DNA of 64,000 nucleotides from Corallococcus sp. EGB (GTDB lineage: Bacteria > Myxococcota > Myxococcia > Myxococcales > Myxococcaceae). A program made the position numbers and the translations under genes. Under the pieces are notes generated by a model. The model ran no database searches and was not told the DNA's origin. It saw only the letters and a list, made by a program, of their open reading frames with translations. Every line of letters starts with the position of its first letter. Positions within the stretch are counted from its first letter, which is position 1. Shown here piece after piece: positions 62,201 to 64,000 of this stretch. The stretch spans positions 6,421,356-6,485,355 of the forward strand of contig NZ_CP079946.1 of the NCBI RefSeq assembly GCF_019968905.1, read 5' to 3'.

Positions 62201-64000
62201 GGGCGTAATGGTCGGCAGCGTCAGCGGCGTGTCCCCCAGGCGCGCCTCGAGCGACTTCACCTGCCCGTCGTCGCTGGCCTGCAGCACCAGTTCCACGGTG
62301 GAGCCCGCGACGCACGTGGCGTCATCCGGGGTGTTCTTCAAGGTCATCGTCAGCCGGGGCGCTTCACGGTCCACCTTCTCCTGCACTTGGAGCGTTACCG
62401 CCGTGTCTGCGTGGTTGCCGGCGGGGTCGTAGGCGCGCGCGGCGAGGGCGTGCGAGCTCTTGGGGGCCAGCGAGGAGGGCAGTGTCACGGTGCCCGCATA
62501 CGTGCCCACGTACTCACGCCTCAGCAGCACGGTGCCCGGGCCGAGCGGATCCGGGGTCCTCACCTCGTCGAAGCGCTCCTCGACGTTCTGCAGCAGGACC
62601 GGCGGTGACAGCGGGCTGCCATCCAGGAGAAGCTCCACGGAGGACACCCTCACGTCATCCCGTGTCTCCACGCGAAGCCCCAGTGAGCCCCCAGCCGCTA
62701 CCTCCACGGTGTTGGACGTAGGAGCCACCCGGCTCACGCGGGGCGGCTGGACGTCGCGCGTCACGGCCAGGGTGACCGTACCCGCGTCCGAGTCCTGCTT
62801 CGCCGTGTCCCGCGCGATGACCCCCACCGTGGCGGGCTGGCCCAGGTGGATGATGGGCGCGCGCACCACCACCGTCTGTGGCTGAGTGACGTCGCGAGCC
62901 GCGCCCGCAGCGGGCAGCGTCCCCTGCGGGATGCCGCCGGAGACGCCCACCCAGCCGATGACGCCGACGTCATCGCTGAGCGACACCGTCACGCGCACGT
63001 CCTCGCCTTCCTTGTAGGGACTCCCCGGCGGAGGGGCGAGCACCGTCACGGACGGGGGCGCATCCTGGACCACGCGAACGGTCAAGCTCCGCTCAGCGGT
63101 GCGGGCCGGAGACCCCAGGTCCGAGGCCACGGCGCGCAAAGTCACGTCCTGGTTCACGTCCGCCGAGGACAGCGGTACCTGGAAGGTGAAGACCTGGTAG
63201 AGCCCCTGCCCGGTGCCCTTGGTGAGATGGCCCACGCGCGTCGAGCCGCGGTACAGGTCCACCGACGAGAGCCCGACGTTGTCGGACGCCATCACCTCCA
63301 CGCTCAACGAGGAGCCGGAGAAGACCCGCGCGCCTTCCGAGGGCGACCGGAAGCCCACGAGCGGGGCTTGGTCGTCCTCGATCAATACCAGGCTCCGGGT
63401 CACCTCGGCCGTCTGGCCGCCGGAGTCCATGGCCACCGCGCGGAGCACCTCCGTGCGAGCGGCGCCCGTCAAGAGCAGTTCGAAGCGGTACGGCGCGGCC
63501 TTCAGGGTCGCGACCGGCGTGCTGCCCGTGCCCAGGAAGAGCTCCACCTGCGTCACGGACACGTCGTCCGCCGCGTTGACGAGCACCTCCAGCCGCGTGC
63601 CCAGCGTCGCGGTGGTCCCGGCGAGCGGACGCACGAACGCGACCGTCGGGCCGCTGTCCGCATTGGACTGGAACCAGACCTCCGGGGCGATGCCTATGTT
63701 GCCGGAGGCGTCCGTCGCATGCACCCGCAGGGAGTGCCTGCCCAGTGACGAGATGGACGTCTTGGGAATGATGAAGTGGGAGATGAACGACCCCACAGCG
63801 GTGCCGTTGCGCGCCGGGGCGGAGTCCGTGAACACAGGCTCGACCTTGGAGTCGAGGAAGAGCTCCACCTTCCGCACGCCGACGTCATCCTGGCCGGCCA
63901 CGGTGACGAGCAGGTCCTGCGTGGCGACCACGGAGGCGTTCATCAGCGGAGTGACGATGGACACCGCCGGCGGCAGCAGGTCCGGAGACACGGTCACGTT
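35240..64000 (-). CDS. Giant Ig/IPT/propeller-repeat surface protein (N-terminus outside window)
   Basis: At least 9,585 residues are visible and the frame is open at the window edge. Layout along the protein: about twenty Ig-like domains (64000-58000; pattern DDVGVxxVELFL, ending VVTAVAVD); then six large units of about 600-700 residues, each with a Big_5-like domain, two IPT/TIG domains (GPxxGGTxVxVxGxGF) and an LVIVD-type propeller (LAYVANGTAGVVVVELSDP), between about 57000 and 45650; a seventh unit without propeller; then alternating Ig and propeller blocks (44500-37550). The tail (37500-35240) has three Cys-rich modules, two carrying Asp-rich DGDS..DxPxDPGC loops that may bind calcium. 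The C-terminal 150 residues are low-complexity. The architecture is that of an extracellular adhesin or matrix protein. No catalytic domain recognised. Its start, signal peptide and promoter are not in the window. Confidence 0.88.
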   Translation of the reverse strand, partial: NVTVSPDLLPPAVSIVTPLMNASVVATQDLLVTVAGQDDVGVRKVELFLDSKVEPVFTDSAPARNGTAVGSFISHFIIPKTSISSLGRHSLRVHATDASGNIGIAPEVWFQSNADSGPTVAFVRPLAGTTATLGTRLEVLVNAADDVSVTQVELFLGTGSTPVATLKAAPYRFELLLTGAARTEVLRAVAMDSGGQTAEVTRSLVLIEDDQAPLVGFRSPSEGARVFSGSSLSVEVMASDNVGLSSVDLYRGSTRVGHLTKGTGQGLYQVFTFQVPLSSADVNQDVTLRAVASDLGSPARTAERSLTVRVVQDAPPSVTVLAPPPGSPYKEGEDVRVTVSLSDDVGVIGWVGVSGGIPQGTLPAAGAARDVTQPQTVVVRAPIIHLGQPATVGVIARDTAKQDSDAGTVTLAVTRDVQPPRVSRVAPTSNTVEVAAGGSLGLRVETRDDVRVSSVELLLDGSPLSPPVLLQNVEERFDEVRTPDPLGPGTVLLRREYVGTYAGTVTLPSSLAPKSSHALAARAYDPAGNHADTAVTLQVQEKVDREAPRLTMTLKNTPDDATCVAGSTVELVLQASDDGQVKSLEARLGDTPLTLPTITPGSFVTASVSVLLPTLASGSKPLVFSARAVDASGKATEQALTRVLLPDGPPTVAWLVPASGAALTEERSERLQVELRDDVAVASSFAVLANAEATSVEGTPEAFDVAAPGATGDGLASHVTWLMGDARTARLDVASGSVRVVPPAAGLGSQAGRARLKVSAPPAGQSLKARVGYRYRLKAGAEAIAEVKTFLASLSAGHREVEFKAPSYEVDVGFPASFVTVDEIDVEFMSGNAPAAPVDVRRTQLVYEGSSVQVRAEVAGTWLAVARWSVAGSAPGRALQPVTFMKPALGWAPSTAVLTAFATDAQGNRARAVSSMRVQRDLEVPVAAVVQPATGASAVAGVPTPVVLSFQDNVEVESADLLVDGAARESFTRPEASVQRMVVLQPTATGAPVALTVVARDRAGNAFISPATFVHVRADTVPTVKWVKLQSSVESVSEMELGSGLVRLVQGVEATLSLEATDDVGVVGITTVFGDAPPSSHTVAPAQAKVSHEVKFTPPVSWDGAPSVLSVMVTDTAGKVGVGRLVVEGRKPQAPVVVLASPAQNATLIEGSIQLFVEALAGDDTGVEKVEFFLNGQSALKVEAAQGKVIPVLQDRLVNGFPFPVDTDVRTAYQQLLGCDGGPQGTQEWAGCDEDSPYRDISRLKSYGGRVRLPPGFISMDGFRTQTYVDVRVVATDKEGHSSVVERATLVVADSKPPSVQVLLPTMSQAVVEKTSFRVSAMAWDNVFVSQVKLLAGPSLAELQVFHTAGGFPLENAFPSSEVDIYAPLISAQAVAPALPESGSVSMEYFVAAEAWDLSGHKGTFVQPFRVVRDREPSVAIVSPPDGRTVVEGSVVPVAVAAEDDVGIASVQLRVNGADMSAVTQPPFSFQVPVPTGAQTLTLQAKAIDTYGHVVSSQVVVLPVGADAPPTVAVAQPHTGDTLTEGRDFALVVAAQDDVGISWVEAVVEGGVNGPLRFTATAKPYSFRVPLPYGSANHPLIVRARAKDTFGHVADAPVVTLNVQADEQPPTVSFLTPANNSQIVAGMNLDLEVVADDNVGVAAVVFTLKDKPDAPLATMPVAPYRYTYRVAKTDLGKALTFVARAVDTSGNTKTAEVTVTAVAAPPLAVALQGASDMVVGLDADFSAKVTNESLGVAYVALHLGPEGNTTEVSRRYLRPFDFTYRVPATLTGQTARMTAYVLDVAGREAWSPPLNVLVKEDQKPTVAIRKPLAGTNVFDGGSIRIEAMAQDVDSGIKEVIFLVDGKRVDVARTPAGIPGSPDVYVGTFVAPVGSRNRRFAITAVAVDKAGQETVSAAVDVGTVSDTVPPDVEFVDPPAGDLVTGGSLVTLRAAARDNTGNVTSVGFYWDGQFVDSTTQSQPGPAGRPLYSLNVLAPNDRAGQEVPVFATAKDPSNNEGTSQTVRVELGLQPSPARLSPFNSGRLGPVAVDATNRVVVGAQGISSQEVSQGNALVLAQLSTGAIQRLSHVPFTAAPAAVAFHGNYALVLTPAHATGANQYMPPLLSVVSLASMQVVGSVDLPGEEVLGVAVKDRLAYVANGTAGVVVVELSDPTLPQRVRAVPVVGAGGARGVFVSGNLLLVAAGSGGLRILDLRNPKLPMVSPEKSFVAVPGAASAVSAVGTRAFVACEGAGAYLAEVDFSRPEAPRLVSLLSHASRRADLLTTGLASVSVSGNLALATSELTDQDATPVKGMLSVSTFSAHGAGKTLVRANLPRAAQVVGAASGAVTVMDRELVRFGLQRMVVTSVTPEDGARQVPVSSNVETGVKIDVFLSEVIDQGSVMPGTVVLRSGDPLLGPVVPITVDVTDRRLRVRPSEPQGLTLSTEYFLTVDKDLASNQGWTLGTSFLTRFTTRAANAEPPTVSFLTPASGAQEGGTLVTLSGSNLMPGARVFFSGVEATDVSVAAGGLSLTARTPPSAEEGAATVTVVNPNGLEGSLFGGFLYLKVLHVDFVSPATGPLAGGNTVEVTGAGFQRGATVTVGGTPATQVRVVSPGLITLTVPAGVFGPADVVVTNADLKSVVAPGAYLYTDLGVSSSVSRHVPTGVDDPRPSEKLPSQPPIKVALSGGFAWVLSPTNVFVSAMDAAQLREKSIHGALSLVDVSDPAHAALKGLAGIPPPYQPVALSVRGSYAYVVANGASLQYVDVAGEGVPSLLVFDAADPSQPVLKAIFPSVGVAKGLAIAGDLALMAAGTGGVALYSLQDPVRPVLLGSVTQFLFGGQKRSPSIEDVQVSGHYAVLTAKVGADERLLVVDLLKQDLPVMGELTGSSSDVTVSGRNGLRVSSESLRTLSLAQPMRPRDASPVVPLVRGMKFTNAAMGPHLGAASAYGPSALVQVLLASEPSRPQSVNAVDLYPATRLSDVAVDGGLLVATVKETVGRAGQPVAQEALSVVAMPFPLVTGSTPADGADDVIVTLPLKVTLNRPVANATNSTVRLVLLDGSANGEDVSVGVESAGTTVTVYPDGAGLLPGRTYQLRLDGLVGTDGAPMPGRYVAEFTTAVNADERQLCVKSVSPRQGPAGSRVQVLLTGTGLKSSRELEVYFNGNRADVVNINESGTEARVLAPEGKAGAATITVQRAGGQHVELIGAYLYVDPLDLLAVTPARGPSSGGTRVLLSGKGFSPGGTVEVRFGNKPAYDVRVLGLGLLEATTPDGLRGPVDVTLRQADPTNPGGFIEDTLVKGFTFDQPTGSAVPLSRALRDVAVTGDWAFAVGDHSLDVVSLSGRYLRGTKAGDSIPFDQRGGLVDLDKDGRDDRLAAHVDLPGEATSVVYVQGSASRPHLLYVGLVNRDTNDVAVRGSVAVVDVHDPLAGVSVLRTVPVGTHGVFGVDVHDERLMAAAAASGLRSFDISVETFPVHTADANPGAQAIAAWGRKAVVGTGARAADFKVTGGELQVWNVEATPILVPDASAPLSVQRMRMLGDVAVVAAGAEGLVLVDVSQPEPQRLATLDVQGFAWDVRLAGRLAYVAAGAAGVAVVDLNDVLNPKLLYHVIGTQGGDARAVAMAGGRLVSARDRGTLGWSLDFGDAAELSVASASVAEGDVVPTDLPSVLVSFSAAVDAASAIQAFSFTANGVPVPGLPLEVGSSEELRSTLTFRPSGPLPAGAVLTLHVSQAVHTPGNTASLIAPFSVSFRTADLAGAVPVISQVVPRVGPTSGGNRVEVLGSGFEPGVTVKVGGVAAQVVEWSPTRLRVMVPPGAVGLADVELTQLSGLSARRTGGYLYVAPLQVGTATPRFLNPRGNSKVTVSGNGFLPAWADALGATRVLVRGLPASSVSVTSFTELTALAPPGSFGAADVTLVSPDGLSRVRSTSKVGYGLAFSGEESVVSASPHALVANPADPFQLFVAAGASGNGNRFPRNYAGSLTGSGTIPESYRALVFDASKPGRPLASGVATVDPPDALVDRFFATRLGLLGKVDPPDVEVMPDSLDVAVRGGQLLVANGQSGLAVLDATQSLRLTLLGQAPLDKGSGDTPPLATRVLPTPTGAWLLSTGLTLDPKAQCPGRPKAHGTDGKLVLYDTRVPSDPLRIGELALGEDVFGATFAQGRAFVVTGVHEGVFNCATGAGPFDLPPPPEFSLIGHATGDHANPFEGYTPHGRLHVFASARPGATSKSILADSALTDVVVVDDVAIVAAADKGLLFFDVSKPQGPTLLKTLPFDEEMSNTPGHPQRLRLLGDMLFVAAAEGGVVLVDVANPLEPRLVSGGNVETALDVVAVEDRLLLAGGPKLTELAVPFLYVTGMEPARRSLVPPEGVALKVRFNRPLAAPSFTDSSVRLQLLPGVGGAPGDTVDVTLETNGAVLTVRPEEALLPGRDYQLSVDTSVTDQRGGALLMPFQLAFHTAAAGSRTPRIASVSRASASMAGGTLLTVVGEHFTGTSNVLVGGKPAAFTLISDTELSIVAPATTEAGPADLEVHDAGGPVAVLPSAVLYLQSLEGIGVSISPDHGPVAGSTTVSVSLSGPGLAPGTRVFVAPDWELVKDSQKLDVDVHDLSSLRFVTPQVDHPSLVPVWIARPDETPVQVGLFAYDLPVGSSLDLPGFPPRVASEISLRGDQLAVGVANSGFWGLELFDVKVEEHPLRLGGLSTLAPVRGLDLSGSLAFLAMDSMGLQAVDVSRPEKPFLVASGDTTGSLATSVRVEGESIYVGVTDPTAAWGGVRVFQGTGPRLVGVETVSLNSDVLALELGTDRFYSLTSSVAAGKGQGLTLSINTRSGSHVGHVAVLSGERTYEQLVSSRLLVRAGRAYVTVGTKLYVFDLSKETAPKVLQSSDLGSPVMGLTFVGGSLFASTSSGSTVIEVPPSELLAVELSPAPGSVVLSGQSIQARFSLPVKKETVTSATFQVDVNEGSGWSPYTSGAYDVVFATRGSTAVFTPDPGHPFAPGAQVRVRITTGVQGFDTRSLAAPVEALFTIAGPDASQPIITRLEPASGRTNVTTEVTLTGAGFRANGLTTVRVGGQAAAVTWKSPTELKVLVPPALAAVAGPAMVEVLDAPSGLVARRLGGFLYRDPLQLVALSPAQSPQQGGVQVKLTGHGFAPGMTVSFGGSPSFDVHVSSMELAEAKAPPHASGLVDVTLGLPDQPQSLGLPFLYGAGAVSQLPSLPVAHVLVEEGVAYAALGGETDVTNVDGSVYEQSKATTQGGLLIARLNDLPLLREEKTVTFTARGGGRRLAKAGSILYMAAGPAGVMRWNVATPASPTDLSSLPVTGEAYDVLVKDDLLFVADGAGVSMYRLGETAAPLPVGQRLLPGGARAMVLHGSHLVVADGNVNPSRLHVLDAAKGSLSEVGDGFALSMPASHLTMSGTRVFASLGKAKQVQLVELADPPHPASGGVLVLTDPLGRTWMSAEQTWVAGGVAYVSAGGGKVQRFSVPVGGMPVPLERMQVVGDARTAAFTGDSLLVGTLLLNAQGSPVELPLSQPPSGATSLVGSLSVVELDHLEVVGTTPFEGETVAVGTAPQVHVTALADLNTAQGVTLSRMTANGDELVNVARRVVATTRGSDVLLEPYAPLNPSAQYRLHVGSTLADLAGGKLGTDVDVRFKTASLVSAESPELTAVVPAYGLEAGGNKVTLTGEHFVPGCIVKFGGASSTGVVVAADGRSASVTVPEGVVGPAAVEIINPGGLSAMRLGAYRYLPEPALTAVSAMSAPFNSQTFIKLTGQGLFGSSRVYFGTVLAPVVELLSATELRVRVPDNVTGSVALRVATPGPDETELSAFWPTPFTFMLEEKGTFSPGADAMARVGDKLLVARGGRLVVRGLAANETLYDGNDVLGVPNATALTVSGDEAFLMGPGLLVRYALGACATAELDACRPQELERVYLEPQGVVPMAVVASRDAAYVAVAGGTEVSLLGRVNGELRVVAQTSLSGGTLRALERVQGALVLLVDQGNKSRLELRDFSDGQLTVKGTLEGLPAPAWSMAVQGNQVLMGLGTGIELVDATMPEAPTRLGHWDSQTPGNDALSVALSGPWAWVGGRTRLSWVDTTQPGAGVFQERTWAPATGVQGALTMVVGGVAVAANTSTMKTFHLPYPVTVATAPLPGGELPPGGTVSMTLSPFLPQVAASASTLVVKPVEGSSPVSGTALAGSGYLRGYTPSPSLSVGTVYVAEAQLAASGAVGGTLLGPWRFPVVGGADGTQMSLTSVVPDHGDVAGGTSVLLTGANLGAVSKVHFGGASVVPEPGQSATSLQVTTPASSVAGPVTVALEADRQPWLRWAGAFTYVAQPFVYSVTPSLIPLEGGTVTFTGDRFARGLAVFEDTEPTPTSVEIVSLTGTSLTVKVKEGPSGFVPLRLESPGSAPVSLASLVRRADLKPPAVVSWSPAGVQGGQSVPVTSQFTVRFSEPIAPASVAQAKLTRVLTGLAVEATVTAAADGLGLTLVPAAPLAQTTQYQLSVQGVTDLADNVLTQGGTATFRTVDGVPPQVELIEMGSGRTVVTGDRFSAGTPWTFEVRAADDSGQISGRKLSVNGQNVTGSNGLFTYTWPASSLGSSQLVAWAQDAAGNVTELPPITIQVVNDMPPTVTFTAPAVSQLTLEEGASLAVAVTATDNASVSSLELRLDEASLKLVLNPTGPLTYTLKAPRVGSGPETHALTARAQDNAQLVGTAAPVMLTVTPDTTAPVVAFLSPSANTRVVSGMPLDLRVSATDTNAVRSVRITKNGADLETLQGPNWLTQWTAPVVTQATQVTFVAHALDERGNEGVTQPLVVTVEPAEPPVISINSPLANESYTEGTQVTVVATLAAPAGVKEVRLSLDAQERILFEPPWQATFSAPPVDAAGGVAMVRAWVKDNAGIDATSARQINVVNSNAAPPTLALPVELEGPVFAGGASVAALATASQGATVEQQVFVSDAGIATGAVGNVLPLRPEGASVRVVARAVGLGGTVDAGVEGSLAEFAQGPAVRSALEGTANVTALAFQGADLFVLRDDAGGGAEVERRNRATGVLVSRRSLEGTPSGLAVLGDRLAVVLRSAGTGTLALLSAEDLSSSVGSSVALRREPTSVGAFRGGFVVGSDDGLELFDPKGVPRARLPLGNVTALSIQADWLYALADASLFAVDLTVPPAPKQVAQVQTAGVAVTALGGGRACVVGGAARCFTLSGNTLSLVGEKTLGVAATSVTALGPWLLAGSDTGLTVLDARTAPRIAGFYPAVQGRVSASGNTIAAAKGTSLSRLMLGRGPGAPQLTLALAATAAAGARLPLTATWSDGVVPLNAFTAELSVGGRVVQVLDNALPTSVDLPPVQGVVQVSLRVWDLAGNEAQASGTVTLVDAGSGPVLLSLNLPAAVLEGTEFLMRPEAAAPNQVDRVEVSVAGGEPVVFSAPAWAGMLRAPQVTVDGDVTVTAVAVDAQGRHGPAKQGSIRVLNDTGTTPGVLSLVLETPSSIVEGTRVRMVATTDPGTVEEVRFRLLGAGQQLLDQQRVKVKPYVASLLMPQVTGSTEVLVEAVAVDASGRTSAPYTTKLIVVDDTTAPTVKVDVEPSAGRIAAGSPLSSKVTAEATGGVARIQQVLTLNGALVAKGSGLLRYVVPESTPVGAELKLEVIVTSRAGLSPSLTPTVWKVVAPITSQQGTLFAQGFEGAEQVEVIEDRVYVRTATGFAVGQLTRGPVPSLTYLGRFTSASRPLSMAIRGNLVLLAYGDPGLDIVDASTVATARVVGHVEQSLAQVATFGKWAWASKGTAPLAYPKYIDLDEPSRPVVTNSGWGSGTVLAAERDGYIARLSDGRIQTLFRVGQWPTGVSDAAFYLPAGQSVIAAERDGNRLVVATDKSLYVREYWDGGTFSVPLGAAARALHVADGLAYVLCEDGFLRVVDVREPMSVAMLTTSAMEASDLQVSGELMLAAGASGIELRRLPQRLETVETTPSATYAATPAPLGLTAFHEGVLVAAGSSGLRQLGVSKPGTLEVLKPWSGSSVMQIEQAGGYLYALAGNSVLRMNDRGNGTIDSVPSSLGQLLGQVSRISVSPGRIWGLNGQRVSSLTLLPDTGAVSLSLNVAPVDVSGSEGKAAIALGSAGWTLVGVDGSGSLRRWATHSELPVQALALDDTMLVTGNASSLTIWKVTDAGGVLQKTVPTAGSVTRVRLHGRLAIVSEAASGVQLFDLTDPNVPRLVQTVPAGRADDAVVVGSDLVVADAYLGVRRFPVDSLRAAPSVRIALPLPGTEVLPGAEYLVMTQASGFGLNTAELLVNGQPVGVLDDIVAQAIPWIPVGSSAGTEVSLQVRVRSANGASALSEPVSIRVGAPVLPQRPLDLRFAYTRETYFSGELVTVYMNGQSVVAPGRIRLMLGGKLLAETVTQAENPSVTFSVRMPVTQVQVTEVLRAELVDGAGRPFSTETPVTINPTPVFTTKPTGLPTELRALPFENVIQSGNYYWGSGPYTLELLMDGVTVATAERLIPAANPLSVRHVLRIPQTRVGQKVSLTLQVRDPLGRTSGDTVEYTVKPASEPPSVAFTDVPDVARSGDIVGVRVEADDPNGENDIVSLRLLANGEEVASTTSAALYAEFVLPAAGPSNEVTLTALVRDRAGTEVPAAASIQALPNLPPEVALDISNSSSLYAGYPEEICVQVDDSGPLASVEIRLNGSVIKHEADCAHADCKNACVQVEHLPSSVTLSATAVDALGAVGVTPAASYVVGANNPPRVVLETSYLFAGQATTIRGRVADEWQSVDWVEFSLEGTPFRRIIGASSSGELGSNVTASVIAPVEGTHQLKLEARDYSGLNTSVSRNVYVVPEGSGQSCALPVPLKDSQTYLSWNYASDAPHYCNNEFYGTWVSLPFDGPLKSLTFEANGSAAIMEDCETGITYCFSEATPARTVYDVPAKARIFVGQPARYAEASVIKLISARLGQNAKCDPASTDFMCAAGTCEPDAQGVNRCHLPACMDGEDNEATPDHKVDYPFDPGCESPEDTSEDDPVPLPACSNGSDDDGDSLEDFPNDPACGSAAGTQEQPGNGESCQAPAVITSSVTAVSLSNATTDFTMTCAPPAPDRVYGFHLPDDAYVYAEASNANVALRSLCAVVKSELGCGALDADPYVSKELKKGTYFLVVSGTEDSDLFFSATLPSGAKCADAPDWLSCESGTYCLPTNGELRCRESACSDGENNDDGDSVKDYPNDPGCESLADDDETDPDVAPECSNDADDDGVNGKDFPRDPGCGSASGKKEGGGTGESCEGPQVITAEYTPVALVGATRDESLSCGAPLPDRVFGIYPPSSAYVTVVAPTASVEVRRRGCGLRSTAYSSYGVCSAGSGSMDGGAFARQSPEGGVLALGMPDGGIPDGGVLDGGTPPGGTPGGTSLVAHTQVQGVSDGGTPSLARLRVRADESFFILVSGAQDTTLHVTGELDWDGVCDPARPWFRCPGEETCQPDGAEYRCLEPLSLRGGSRESREDSVRGASPTRQRAKRPPGENGDAGVSNPASRQSDEPVDVPAIRIPRDEHAEAGGMPDAGALLASVVIGAGTNSLPWWGWEPGGPWRAMMAPVGGGAAGRMDVWSCGNGDCVGASVRGSSGGGQ

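Noticed and set aside
35240-64000. Tandem repeats of the giant gene as a CRISPR array
   Set aside because: The repeats are hundreds of bases long, diverged and in frame within a protein. No short regular repeat-spacer pattern is seen anywhere in the window.

Overview
The window is GC-rich DNA with strongly biased third codon positions. Its gene content (giant Ig-like/RHS surface proteins, many lipoproteins, a VTC/DUF4956 cluster, IS66 and IS21 elements) points to a myxobacterium of the Myxococcus/Corallococcus type. That assignment is inferred from content; no rRNA or marker gene is present.

Region 1 (1-4722, + strand) is a tightly packed operon. It holds the end of an outer-membrane porin, a VTC-type polyphosphate polymerase, a thymidylate-kinase-like P-loop kinase fused to a long helical-repeat tail, a DUF4956 membrane protein and a lipoprotein, closed by a GC-rich hairpin terminator. 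Most junctions are ATGA overlaps. The gene pairing suggests phosphate uptake and polyphosphate metabolism.

Region 2 (4730-20340) is a graveyard of RHS toxin tips and insertion sequences, mostly on the - strand. Two orphan C-terminal RHS modules lie here, each followed by an overlapping small gene that is probably its immunity gene (5186-6781 with 4791-5195; 15553-16748 with 15101-15556), plus one short internal RHS scrap (19440-19656). Between them sit three IS66-family copies. Copy A (6782-14275) is split by a complete IS21-family element (8095-10806, 7-bp target duplication) and by a second complete IS66 (copy B, 11496-13876, 8-bp target duplication). Copy C (17059-19439) is inverted and has the same length and the same predicted proteins as B. 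Fragments of IS701-, IS1182- and IS3-type elements are wedged between them.

Region 3 (20011-64000, - strand) is one translationally coupled operon whose promoter lies outside the window. It encodes a giant surface protein of more than 9,585 residues (Ig-like, Big_5-like, IPT/TIG and LVIVD-type propeller repeats, with a Cys/Asp-rich tail), a parvulin-type prolyl isomerase lipoprotein, a 4,686-residue RHS lipoprotein with its own toxin tip, and a small Cys-rich putative immunity protein. I infer a cell-surface RHS toxin system in which the giant protein acts as partner or adhesin, the parvulin helps fold it, and the RHS lipoprotein carries the exchangeable toxin. The upstream-of-IS debris is the record of earlier toxin tips displaced from the same locus.
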